Shown in pieces: positions 53,290 through 61,339 of a stretch of 64,000 nt of DNA; position 1 is the first letter of the stretch; each line of letters opens with the position of its first letter. The stretch spans positions 505,321 through 569,320 of the forward strand of contig NZ_AUBU01000001.1 of the NCBI RefSeq assembly GCF_000429405.1, read 5' to 3'. Both the position numbers and the translations under genes were made by a program. Under the pieces are notes generated by a model. It saw only the letters and a list, made by a program, of their open reading frames with translations, did no database searches and was not told the origin of the DNA. The stretch comes from Algoriphagus marincola DSM 16067. Lineage in GTDB: Bacteria > Bacteroidota > Bacteroidia > Cytophagales > Cyclobacteriaceae.

Positions 53290-54059
53290 GCTACTTAGCA
53301 GGAAATATTCGCTTTTTGCGTAAGCAGAAAGGACTCACGCAGCAGGACATGGCCGATCAGCTTAATATTCAACGTACCATGATATCGGCCTACGAGGATG
53401 GGAGGTCTGAACCAAAACTTGCAACGCTTCTTCAAATTGCAGAGATCTTGGAGTCAGGAGTGGAGGAGCTTTTGGAGCATGATATTGAAAAGGAGGGAAG
53501 AAAGGCCCTTCAAAAGCGAAAGATCAATATTCTCACCATTGCTGCTGATGAATCAGACCGGGAAAATATCACTTTGGTTCCCCAAAAAGCATCTGCCGGC
53601 TATCTCAATGGATTTGCAGACCCGGAGTATATGGAGCAGTTGCCCCAGTTTCACTTACCAAATCTTCCCAGACAGGCTACTTATCGGGCCTTTGAGTTGG
53701 CAGGGGATTCCATGCTTCCTCTGATATCGGGCACAATTATCATCGGTGCTTATGTAGATCAGCTTTCGCAAATAAAAAGCGGACGAACTTATGTATTGGT
53801 GACTGCCTCAGAGGGAGTCGTGTACAAGCGAGTTTTCAATTATTTGGCAGAGAATGGAAAGCTTTTCCTAGTATCTGACAATGAGCATTACAAACCTTAC
53901 GAGGTTCGGGGAGAGGACGTGTTGGAGGTCTGGGAGGCCAAAGCTTTTATCAGTACTGATTTTCCCAATCCAGGAGATAAAAAGAAATCGCTCAGCCTAG
54001 CTGATCTAGGTGATATGCTAAAGGATATTCAGGAAGACTTGAGAAAGTTAAGGGATTAA
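53286..54059 (+). CDS. XRE-type repressor with LexA/CI-like S24 domain
   Basis: Regulator of 257 residues. Residues 5-62 are an XRE helix-turn-helix (IRFLRKQKGLTQQDMADQLNIQRTMISAYEDGRSEPKLATLLQIAEIL). The C-terminal part (about 98-215) looks like a LexA/CI S24 peptidase: a possible cleavage pair A104-G105 in KASAGYL, S142 in AGDSMLP and K181 in VVYKRV, with G105-S142-K181 spacing close to LexA. If active, the protein would cut itself after DNA damage and release its targets. The tail (225-257) is charged helix. It is translationally coupled to the 85-residue protein and converges on the TIR gene with a 4-base overlap. No Y-family polymerase or phage gene is nearby. Confidence 0.83.
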   Translation: MSYLAGNIRFLRKQKGLTQQDMADQLNIQRTMISAYEDGRSEPKLATLLQIAEILESGVEELLEHDIEKEGRKALQKRKINILTIAADESDRENITLVPQKASAGYLNGFADPEYMEQLPQFHLPNLPRQATYRAFELAGDSMLPLISGTIIIGAYVDQLSQIKSGRTYVLVTASEGVVYKRVFNYLAENGKLFLVSDNEHYKPYEVRGEDVLEVWEAKAFISTDFPNPGDKKKSLSLADLGDMLKDIQEDLRKLRD

Positions 54060-55069
54060 TTTCGACTTAAGGAGATATAGAAGGTCGTTTGAGTACTGGG
54101 AAAATAAATGTCTCCCAACCATGAATTTCCATCTTTAGTTAAATTGAATTTGCCAGTGGCTCCATTCATTTTATTGAAATAGTCTCCATGGTATTCTCCA
54201 TCTTCCAGCATACCTCTTCCACTAGCAACTTGATTACTTGCAACATCATATTCGATAAAATTAATCATGGCTCCTTGCTGTGTAAAAACCCACCAAGCTT
54301 GCCTTCCATCCTGACCTATTACAATCCAAGTTCCCGCCATGCTTGGGATGTTGCTTGAAGGTTCTTGTGGTGGGGTGTTACCATAGATTGGTTGATCTAC
54401 CACTTCTTCTATAGGATCATAATAATCTATGGACTCCTCAAGTTCTGCGGCATCTATCAATAATCCAATCACAGAGATTAGGACAAAGCCACCCAAAAGC
54501 CACAGATAGTTACGTTCGATCCAAGATTTTTTGCGGAAAACTGGTTTTGGTTTTGGAGGTGGCGAGGGAAATGGTTTGGGTTCAGGCGCTGGTTTGGGAG
54601 CTTTTCCAACAATTTTCTCCAAAACCTCTGTCAGTTGCTCGCAATCGTACTTCCAACGACTGCTACTGATCTCATGGGCATGTCGACGTGTCAAGGGCTT
54701 CAAGTCTTCAGGAAGCTGATCCGCAGAAGGCATCACTGCACCATTGACCAAGACCGGAATCACGCGAATGTCCCGCTTGAGAGCTGCAGCTATTTCTAAT
54801 CGGATAAAGTCATCTTCCTTAAAAAGTCGAGGGTTTCCCTCCGAATCTTTAATATTGACCCAATGGGGGCCAATCATGGCAATCAGAACTTTGCAAGAGT
54901 TTAAAGCACGATCGATGGCTTCTACAAAATCAAGCCCCGCTTCAATCGTCTCTACATCTAAAAAAACTGAGTTTTCACCAAAAACTTCCTGCAAATGATC
55001 CACCAATCGTCCTGCTTCTCCTGAAGCATCCTGTCGGCGGTAGCTGACAAAAATCTTATTGTTTGACAT
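54056..55069 (-). CDS. TIR domain protein with transmembrane helix and beta-rich sensor-like end
   Basis: Protein of 337 residues with four parts. Residues 4-140 are a TIR domain of the bacterial type (IFVSYRRQDASGEAGRLVDHL, VFLDVETIEAGLDF, LIAMIGPHWV); E92 in FIRLEIAAAL is at the position of the NADase glutamate. Residues 158-177 are a Pro/Lys-rich linker, 188-207 a transmembrane helix, and 245-337 a small beta domain beginning MAGTWIVIGQDGRQAWWVF. The TIR part would be cytoplasmic and the beta domain periplasmic. It could be a signalling receptor or an NAD-consuming effector; no toxin or cyclase partner is adjacent. A palindrome at 55081-55102 sits in its promoter. Confidence 0.82.
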   Translation of the reverse strand: MSNNKIFVSYRRQDASGEAGRLVDHLQEVFGENSVFLDVETIEAGLDFVEAIDRALNSCKVLIAMIGPHWVNIKDSEGNPRLFKEDDFIRLEIAAALKRDIRVIPVLVNGAVMPSADQLPEDLKPLTRRHAHEISSSRWKYDCEQLTEVLEKIVGKAPKPAPEPKPFPSPPPKPKPVFRKKSWIERNYLWLLGGFVLISVIGLLIDAAELEESIDYYDPIEEVVDQPIYGNTPPQEPSSNIPSMAGTWIVIGQDGRQAWWVFTQQGAMINFIEYDVASNQVASGRGMLEDGEYHGDYFNKMNGATGKFNLTKDGNSWLGDIYFPSTQTTFYISLSRN

Positions 55070-55080
55070 AGCGCTTCATT

Positions 55081-55102
55081 TTTCTTACTTAAATGTAAGA
55101 AA
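55081..55102 (-). promoter_or_regulatory. Palindromic candidate operator of the TIR gene
   Basis: TTTCTTAC (55081-55088) and GTAAGAAA (55095-55102) are exact inverted arms with a 6-base spacer, 11 bases before the TIR start codon. No T run follows on the minus strand, so it is more likely an operator than a terminator of the gene upstream. Confidence 0.45.
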
Positions 55103-55137
55103 ATCAAAGCTTTAAATGCAATAGCAAAAATGATAAA

Positions 55138-55899
55138 TCAGTTGGAGGTCAATTTGCGCATGTGCTCCTCGATTTGCGCAACGGCATCAAATTCCGGATC
55201 GATATTTAAAACACCCTTTCCGAGTTCGTGCCAAAGACCATCTCCGCAATCAAGATAAATTCCTCTTTTTGTGCCTGGTTTTTCCTTGGCAATATCGTAG
55301 TCATAATCTGGGGTGAAAATCAATTTCATCAATTGAAATGCATATTCCCAATTGAGTTGGCTGGTTTTTCCATTCAACTCAAGCTGGACATTTCGATCAG
55401 AAAAATGTAAGGTCACGGATCCTCTGTCAGTTTTTTCTTTTTCTACTACTTGGAAGTTGATTTGAAGAGGAAGTTCTTTTTTGGCAGTCTCATAAATAGC
55501 CTGAATCAAGTCCTGTGCGAGCAGCTGCCAAGCCTCTTGATTGGTAGGACTTTTGGCAGGACTAGTTTTGGTATGCTCCTTAGTTGCTACGGTGATTTCC
55601 CCTTCTCCATGTACCTGAGAGGCATAGCGGGTTTCTTGAAGCAGTTCTTCAATCGACTTTACCCAAACTGGATTGAGGCTGCCATCATATTGATAATCAT
55701 CTGAAAGCGTAAATCCTTCATCCAAAATTTCTTCCTCCGAAAGTTCTTCTCGGTCGGTATAATGCAAATCAAGCTTGGCACGAAGTGTCCCATCCGACCA
55801 ATTCAATTCTAAGCGAAAAACGTGACTGAATGGGGGAGGTACAATTCCAGAATGATATTCTAAGATGATTCCTGAAATGGCTTGATTTTTCTTACTCAT
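55138..55899 (-). CDS. Hypothetical protein upstream of the TIR gene
   Basis: Unrecognised cytoplasmic protein of 253 residues, acidic, without signal peptide or membrane helix. Two beta-rich halves are visible: ISGIILEYHSGIVPPPFSHVFRLELNWSDGTLRAKLDLHYTDREEL near the start, and INFQVVEKEKTDRGSVTLHFSDRNVQLELNGKTSQLNW later, separated by a Thr/Ser/Lys linker around 100-115; near the end is GIYLDCGDGLWHELGKG. It is 68 bases upstream of the TIR gene on the same strand, separated from it by the palindrome at 55081. It may be a conserved Bacteroidota protein; I cannot name a function. Confidence 0.58.
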   Translation of the reverse strand: MSKKNQAISGIILEYHSGIVPPPFSHVFRLELNWSDGTLRAKLDLHYTDREELSEEEILDEGFTLSDDYQYDGSLNPVWVKSIEELLQETRYASQVHGEGEITVATKEHTKTSPAKSPTNQEAWQLLAQDLIQAIYETAKKELPLQINFQVVEKEKTDRGSVTLHFSDRNVQLELNGKTSQLNWEYAFQLMKLIFTPDYDYDIAKEKPGTKRGIYLDCGDGLWHELGKGVLNIDPEFDAVAQIEEHMRKLTSN

Positions 55900-55967
55900 G
55901 GAAAAGTTTTTTGCAAAAGTAGGCTTTTTTAAATAATCGCTAGGAAATCCGAAGTCAACGCGAATCT

Positions 55968-56396
55968 TTAGCGCAAATCGATCACCTGAATGTGGCTTTG
56001 TCCCTCTTTGATTTCAAAAAGACATTTTTCGAAGTTAGGGGCTGAGAAAAGGATTTTGGGGTTATTGGAAAAGCCAAATCGGTCGGTCGGGTAGCCGAAA
56101 GGGTTTTTAGACATTTTGCCATCTCCATCTTCATCGTGATAAGCAGTGATTGCATATTTTCCCGCTGGTAGGTTTGAAATATTGAAAATGGCCCGTTTAT
56201 TCTCCAAATTGGTACTGAGAGCTTTGAATGCTTTTGTGTAGTCACCCGGAAATCCTTCCGAACCATTGAAAATTAAAACCCGAACCAAACCATTATCCGA
56301 TTTACCGTTGTTGATAATGAGCTCTAATTGGGTGTTTTGATGGGAGTTCATCGCCAAAATGGTACTTAAAAAAAGACTAAGAATCAGATTGAGCAT
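55968..56396 (-). CDS. DUF2141 secreted protein
   Basis: Small exported protein (142 aa) of the DUF2141 family. A signal peptide of about 17 residues precedes LELIINNGKSDNGLVRVLIFNGSEGFPG, the middle KRAIFNISNLPAGKYAITAYHDEDGDGKMSKNPFGYPTDRFGFSNN is the family signature, and the end is a beta strand. Function unknown. The ATG at 56396 is preferred to a TTG two codons earlier. Its start overlaps the 3' end of menE by 20 bases, so it is likely on the same transcript. Confidence 0.82.
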   Translation of the reverse strand: MLNLILSLFLSTILAMNSHQNTQLELIINNGKSDNGLVRVLIFNGSEGFPGDYTKAFKALSTNLENKRAIFNISNLPAGKYAITAYHDEDGDGKMSKNPFGYPTDRFGFSNNPKILFSAPNFEKCLFEIKEGQSHIQVIDLR

Positions 56397-57456
56397 TCGC
56401 AAGGGTTTTCAGTCGGTCGATTTTTCCGCTTCCAGTCTCAGAGAATTTATCCAAGATTATGATCTCTTTGGGTTGGGAGAACCGATCCAAATATTTCGAA
56501 AGTTCTTCTCGCAAATTCCCTGCCTTTTCTGGGTCTTTTGCCTTAGACTCAATCAATAAGACCAGTTTCTGTCCTAAATGCTCATCGGGAATCCCACCGA
56601 AAATGAAGCAGGAATCAGGAAAAAATATTTGAATGCTCCTTTCAACTTTTCGCTCTAATAATTCAGGGTGAAGTTTGATTCCTCCTGAGTTAATGACGAA
56701 ATCTAACCGTCCCAGCCACTGAAAACTCCCGTTTGATTGGAAATGGACGAGATCATTTGTTTGGATAGTTTCGGGGCCGCTCATTGGGCTTTCGACCCAG
56801 AGGGCACCACGCTCATCAGCCCCGAGTTTTACCCCCGGAAGCGCTTGGTAGTTGAGTGTCTGTTCGGTGATTTTAGACAAAGCGATGTGCGAGACGGTTT
56901 CAGTCATTCCAAAGCTTTGCCATGCATTATCCAATTCTGAAGCTATTCTCCTTTGCAAAGATTCTGAAAGGGGTGCTCCTCCAATCAAAAGCGTTTTGAG
57001 TTTTTTCAACTTTCTTTTCCCTGAATCATTTTCCAGTGTTTTTTCCACTTGAAGAGGGACCATGGCCACAAAGTCAGGTTGATAGGCGTCAGGAATGCTT
57101 GAAAGAGGCTCTGAACTCGGCATCACCAGTCGAATCTCACATTGCCAAACCATGGCACGAAGAAGCATCATTTTTCCGGCGATGTATCCAGGATGAAGAC
57201 AGCAGAGAAGTTTGAGTTCGGAGTTTATTCCAAAAAATTTCCCCGTTGCCTCTGCACTTGCTTTCAGCCGATCTTGAGTCAAAGTAATTTCTTTGGGAAT
57301 ACCAGTGGACCCTGAGGTTTTCTGAGAAAAAACAGTTTTTCCAGACAGCCAATCCCCACAAAACGCGAGCGCAGAATCCAAAATTTCATTTTCTCCCTTG
57401 GGTTGGAAGTCCTCGATTTTCTGAAAAACCTGATTTTCAAATAAAAGCCTAAACAT
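56377..57456 (-). CDS. menE: o-Succinylbenzoate-CoA ligase-like AMP-binding enzyme (MenE)
   Basis: Acyl-adenylate enzyme of 359 residues, shorter than classical MenE (about 450-490) but like the compact Bacteroidota form. It activates o-succinylbenzoate with ATP and CoA in menaquinone synthesis. Motifs: TSGSTGIPKEITLT (phosphate loop), QSFGMTETVSHIAL, and the C-terminal lysine motif in SETGSGKIDRLKTL. The segment of the usual N-terminal subdomain is reduced. It is divergent from menB across 101 bases, which supports the pathway assignment. The ATG at 57456 is used; a TTG three codons earlier is also in frame. Confidence 0.82.
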   Translation of the reverse strand: MFRLLFENQVFQKIEDFQPKGENEILDSALAFCGDWLSGKTVFSQKTSGSTGIPKEITLTQDRLKASAEATGKFFGINSELKLLCCLHPGYIAGKMMLLRAMVWQCEIRLVMPSSEPLSSIPDAYQPDFVAMVPLQVEKTLENDSGKRKLKKLKTLLIGGAPLSESLQRRIASELDNAWQSFGMTETVSHIALSKITEQTLNYQALPGVKLGADERGALWVESPMSGPETIQTNDLVHFQSNGSFQWLGRLDFVINSGGIKLHPELLERKVERSIQIFFPDSCFIFGGIPDEHLGQKLVLLIESKAKDPEKAGNLREELSKYLDRFSQPKEIIILDKFSETGSGKIDRLKTLANAQSDS

Positions 57457-57557
57457 AGATTTCAAATCTAAGAACTACCCATGACTTTCTGTTCAACATA
57501 TTTTCACGAAGGTGGTTATCTTGCAGAAAAATCGAATTTCAGACAAAATACAAACTC

Positions 57558-58391
57558 ATGGAGTGGATTACTGCCAAAGAATACGAAGATATCACTTACA
57601 AAAAGTGTCAGGGTGTAGCCAGAATTGCATTTAACAGACCGGAAGTCCGGAATGCTTTTAGGCCCAAGACGACAGCTGAATTATACGATGCTTTCTATGA
57701 TGCTCAGGAAGATACCTCCATTGGCGTGGTGCTACTAAGCGGCGAGGGACCCTCTCCAAAAGATGGGAAATGGGCCTTTTGCTCTGGCGGGGATCAGCGT
57801 GCGCGCGGTCATCAAGGATATGTGGGGGATGATGGCTATCATCGCTTGAATATTTTGGAGGTGCAGCGTCTCATTCGTTTTATGCCGAAGGTGGTGATAG
57901 CAGTCGTGCCAGGATGGGCTGTAGGTGGTGGACACAGTCTTCATGTGGTCTGTGATATGACCCTGGCCAGCAAGGAGCATGCGATTTTCAAACAAACTGA
58001 TGCCGACGTGACCAGTTTTGACGGAGGATACGGATCGGCCTATTTAGCTAAAATGGTAGGTCAGAAGAAAGCCCGTGAGATTTTCTTTTTGGGCAGAAAT
58101 TACTCTGCGCAGGAAGCTTATGAAATGGGTATGGTCAACGCAGTGATCCCACATGATGAATTGGAGGATACGGCTTTCCAATGGGCTCAGGAAATTCTAG
58201 CGAAGTCCCCGACCTCAATCAAGATGCTGAAGTTTGCGATGAATTTGACCGATGACGGAATGGTTGGTCAGCAGGTTTTTGCGGGAGAAGCTACACGACT
58301 TGCCTACATGACGGAGGAGGCACAAGAAGGAAGGAATGCTTTTCTGGAAAAGCGAAAGCCCGATTTCAGCAAAATCAAATGGATTCCATAA
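57558..58391 (+). CDS. menB: 1,4-Dihydroxy-2-naphthoyl-CoA synthase (MenB)
   Basis: Crotonase-fold enzyme (277 aa, usual length) that closes the naphthoquinone ring from o-succinylbenzoyl-CoA. Motifs are typical of MenB: NRPEVRNAFRPKTTAELYDAF, the oxyanion loop WAFCSGGDQRARG, VIAVVPGWAVGGGHSLHVVCDMTLASKEHAIFKQTDADVTSFDGGYGSAYLA, MVNAVIPH and EGRNAFLEKRKPDF. It is divergent from menE. A TATCTTGC string at 57517-57524 resembles the -7 element of nearby genes. Confidence 0.95.
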   Translation: MEWITAKEYEDITYKKCQGVARIAFNRPEVRNAFRPKTTAELYDAFYDAQEDTSIGVVLLSGEGPSPKDGKWAFCSGGDQRARGHQGYVGDDGYHRLNILEVQRLIRFMPKVVIAVVPGWAVGGGHSLHVVCDMTLASKEHAIFKQTDADVTSFDGGYGSAYLAKMVGQKKAREIFFLGRNYSAQEAYEMGMVNAVIPHDELEDTAFQWAQEILAKSPTSIKMLKFAMNLTDDGMVGQQVFAGEATRLAYMTEEAQEGRNAFLEKRKPDFSKIKWIP

Positions 58392-58456
58392 GGAATTCGA
58401 AAAGTTGTAAGCTGATTTAGAATAATCTTGAATACGCTCTTTTAGAGAAAAAGGAG

Positions 58457-58493
58457 TCGAAGGCCATTTCAAAAATACCTTCGATTTCCTTTC
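58457..58493 (+). terminator. Possible weak terminator of menB
   Basis: TCGAAGG (58457-58463) and CCTTCGA (58478-58484) form a 7-bp stem with a 14-base loop, followed by TTTCCTTTC. The T run is broken, so this is a modest call. It lies 66 bases after the menB stop. Confidence 0.35.
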
Positions 58494-58565
58494 AATGAAG
58501 ATGTGTCAGTTCGAGCAGATTCGAGAACTTTTCAAAATTGATGTCCTTTGATTGAAGATTAACTT

Positions 58566-59990
58566 TTATTGAACCCTTCCTACTTCCCGCTGCCCGGTTC
58601 CTTGGCTGTCGGTAAGCGCATCTCCCATGTCTTTCCGCGCCTGATCGGCCATTTCATTTAGTTTTTGGACGATTTCTGGATATTTTGAAGCTTGGTCTAC
58701 TTGTTCGTATGGATCGCTTGATAGATCGTAAAGCTCCATTTTTTCCAAATTGATATGATCATATTTAACCGGAATTCCATCATTTCTAAGTTCGGCTTCC
58801 TTTGGGAGGGTTCGGTATCGATGTGGAAAAACGAGTTTCCAGTTTTCATAAAAAACTGCCTGTAATTCATTTCGATTATAATAAGCAAAGTATGGTCTTG
58901 CTTTTGCTTTTCCCTGCGTCAATAGTGGCCAAATACTCTCCCCATCAATGGGCTTTTCTGGTAGGAGACTTTCAGTAATTTCCGCAATAGTAGGAAGTAC
59001 ATCGATGGACATGGCAGGATTTTCTATCGTTTTTCCCTCAGGAATTTTACCTGTCCACTTGAAAATAGCCGGAACGCGTATTCCCCCATCCCATGAGGTA
59101 CCCTTTCCCTCTCTCAAACCACCCGTGAGCCCTGCATGTCCACCATAAGAAAGCCATGGGCCATTGTCTGAGGTGAAAATAATCATGGTATTTTCTTCCA
59201 GTCCGAGATCCTTGATTTTTTGGTGAACCTGACCGACTGACCAGTCTATTTCCATAATCACATCGCCATACAGGCCTTGTTCGGATTGTCCTGCAAACTT
59301 TTCGCTCACATAAAGTGGAACATGAGGCATGCTATGGGCTAGATACAAGAAAAAGGGCTGATCAGAATTCTGATCAATGAATTCCAGTGCTTTTTCAGTG
59401 TAAAGTGTGGTCAATTGGGATTGCTCATCTAGCGTATCGATAATCTCTTCATTTTGAAGCAAAGGCAAAGGAGGGTAGTAATCCTTGACTTCCGGGTGAT
59501 GCGGCCACATGTCATTGGAATAGGGAAGTCCATAGTAGCTGTCAAATCCCTGTCGAGTAGGTAAAAACTCTGGCAGGTGTCCCAAATGCCACTTTCCTAC
59601 CATTCCAGTCGCATAACCTTGGGCTTTAAGGATTTCTGCAATGGTTTCTTCAGCTGGATGAAGTCCTTGTTTAGCAGTATGGTCATATGCTCCATAGATT
59701 CCTAGTCTATTGGCATATGCTCCGGTAAGGAGGGCTGCCCGAGAAGCCGAACATACTGCATGAGGCACATAGAAACGGTTCATTTGTGTGCCTTCCTGTG
59801 CGAGTTGATTCAAATGGGGGGTGGTCCACTGGGTAGCTCCGTAGCTTTCTAGATCACCGTAGCCTAGATCATCAGCAAAAATGAGAATGATATTTGGCTT
59901 TTTTGGGCTGGGAATTTCAGATTTTTGTGTTTTCTCCTGACAGGCTGAAAAAAGGGCTAGTAAGCCAAGGGCGAGAGTGATTTTCTTCAT
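58566..59990 (-). CDS. Sulfatase lipoprotein (arylsulfatase family)
   Basis: Type I sulfatase (474 aa) exported as a lipoprotein: lipobox FSAC with C17. It hydrolyses sulfate esters, in Bacteroidota usually on sulfated polysaccharides. The formylglycine site is C80-S-A-S-R; NIILIFADDLGYGDLESYGA supplies the metal-binding aspartates, GKWHLGHLPEFLPTRQGFDSYYG and FTSDNGPWLSYGGHAGLTGGLREGKGTSWDGGIRVP are the other hallmark blocks. The Cys form needs an anaerobic-type or FGE maturase, which is not in the window. It is 2 bases after the haloperoxidase-like gene, last in a minus-strand operon. Confidence 0.9.
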   Translation of the reverse strand: MKKITLALGLLALFSACQEKTQKSEIPSPKKPNIILIFADDLGYGDLESYGATQWTTPHLNQLAQEGTQMNRFYVPHAVCSASRAALLTGAYANRLGIYGAYDHTAKQGLHPAEETIAEILKAQGYATGMVGKWHLGHLPEFLPTRQGFDSYYGLPYSNDMWPHHPEVKDYYPPLPLLQNEEIIDTLDEQSQLTTLYTEKALEFIDQNSDQPFFLYLAHSMPHVPLYVSEKFAGQSEQGLYGDVIMEIDWSVGQVHQKIKDLGLEENTMIIFTSDNGPWLSYGGHAGLTGGLREGKGTSWDGGIRVPAIFKWTGKIPEGKTIENPAMSIDVLPTIAEITESLLPEKPIDGESIWPLLTQGKAKARPYFAYYNRNELQAVFYENWKLVFPHRYRTLPKEAELRNDGIPVKYDHINLEKMELYDLSSDPYEQVDQASKYPEIVQKLNEMADQARKDMGDALTDSQGTGQREVGRVQ

Positions 59991-59992
59991 GA

Positions 59993-61339
59993 TTATTGAT
60001 TTTGGCTGGTCAGCAGCTCTTTATCTGTGATTTCTTGCCAGATCATTTTTCCGATTTTTTCTCCCTGGCGAACTCCCTCTTCAATAGCGTCTCTGAAGTG
60101 GATACCCCCGTAAAGTCTGGAAATGGCAGCCTCTTCTGAAGCTTGTAAAAATGAATCAAATGCACGCTCAGGAAGGCCAAAATAAGTTTCCGAGTCATCG
60201 ATGTAGGAGAAATTATCTCCAAAGTAACCTGTCAGGATAATGGCCGCTGCCCTTGAAATCACCGAATGGCCTGAAGTGTACTCAGGGAAGGGGGGAGTCT
60301 GAAGCAGTGGTCGCCAGCGTTGGTCAATGGTTTTGTTGATGATAGTCTCAGGACGAATCCGGTCGGTTTCATATTTGGTTTTCCAGCAAGAAATAAATGC
60401 ATCGTGTAGCGTCATCCCAACTAGGGCATGGATATAAGCAGTTTCTGCCAAATTCAGATCTGCTTTTTCAGCAGCAATTCCGGTAATCCCCATCCAATGT
60501 CCTCCGGGTGATATTTTTTTCACTCCAATAGCCATGTGCCCCGAAAATTCCACCATAAAAGGATTGCAATCCCAGAAATTGGCAATCAATTTTTGCTCTT
60601 GATCCAGGGACTTGGTGGTCTCATAAACTTCCATCATTTGCTGATGAAATGAACTTTCAGGTTCCAGACTGAAAGGTGCCATAGGACTGGGATCATATTC
60701 ATTGAGTGAGGCTAGAAAAAAGGGTTGAATGGTACGCCATTCAGGTTCGATAGCCTCGATGTAGGCTGGAGGTGTAGGATACCAGCGACCTTCTGCTTCT
60801 GTGGGGCTGTAGCGAGTCAAGGCTGGCAATTCGCGGTAGCCATCTGTACTTGCTAAATTCATGACTTGACTCACGACTTTTTCTGCTTCCTGGATGTGCA
60901 GATCAACTTTAGACTTTTTGATGAGTTTTGATTTGATGGCTTGATCTATCCAGTTTTGCTGCTTTTCTTTTAAAAGATAGCCAGAAGGCATCACATTTTC
61001 CCCAACACGAAGCATGGCATAGATTGCAGCAAATTCGGGGGAGCCCAACTCTTGATCAGAATCAAGATCAGAAAAGTCCAGAATGGAAGCTCGCGTAAAG
61101 TCCTTTTCTCTAAATTCAGCCCCATGCTGCTTCATAACCAAATAGCTGGCAAGACAGGAATATGCATAGATTCTAGCTGCGACAGGTGGACTGGCAACGT
61201 CCGTAACCATGACCTCTGTAATGTGAAAAAGTTGAGATTTATAGATACTACTCCAAGGCTCTTGTTTTTCAGCAGCAAAGGAAGCCGTACCCGCAACTAG
61301 CGCACAAAGAAGTAGGAGAGACTTACTATTCATATTCAT
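59993..61339 (-). CDS. Vanadium haloperoxidase-like PAP2 protein
   Basis: Exported protein (448 aa) of the PAP2/vanadium haloperoxidase superfamily. The signal peptide is about residues 1-22 (TASFAAEKQ). The vanadate/phosphate pocket is visible: K and R in TKYETDRIRPETI, the P-x-x-SGH motif PEYTSGHSVIS, and SRLYGGIHFRDAIE with the catalytic His. Members of this Bacteroidota group may be haloperoxidases or phosphatases; the enzyme activity is not known. It begins 14 bases inside the end of the FG-GAP gene and is followed 2 bases later by the sulfatase. Confidence 0.84.
   Translation of the reverse strand: MNMNSKSLLLLCALVAGTASFAAEKQEPWSSIYKSQLFHITEVMVTDVASPPVAARIYAYSCLASYLVMKQHGAEFREKDFTRASILDFSDLDSDQELGSPEFAAIYAMLRVGENVMPSGYLLKEKQQNWIDQAIKSKLIKKSKVDLHIQEAEKVVSQVMNLASTDGYRELPALTRYSPTEAEGRWYPTPPAYIEAIEPEWRTIQPFFLASLNEYDPSPMAPFSLEPESSFHQQMMEVYETTKSLDQEQKLIANFWDCNPFMVEFSGHMAIGVKKISPGGHWMGITGIAAEKADLNLAETAYIHALVGMTLHDAFISCWKTKYETDRIRPETIINKTIDQRWRPLLQTPPFPEYTSGHSVISRAAAIILTGYFGDNFSYIDDSETYFGLPERAFDSFLQASEEAAISRLYGGIHFRDAIEEGVRQGEKIGKMIWQEITDKELLTSQNQ

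Noticed and set aside
53032..55899. A known defence island (CBASS, Thoeris or SPARSA type)
   Set aside because: A TIR protein is present, but no cyclase, SIR2/ThsA, Argonaute or nuclease partner is nearby, and flanking genes are ordinary.
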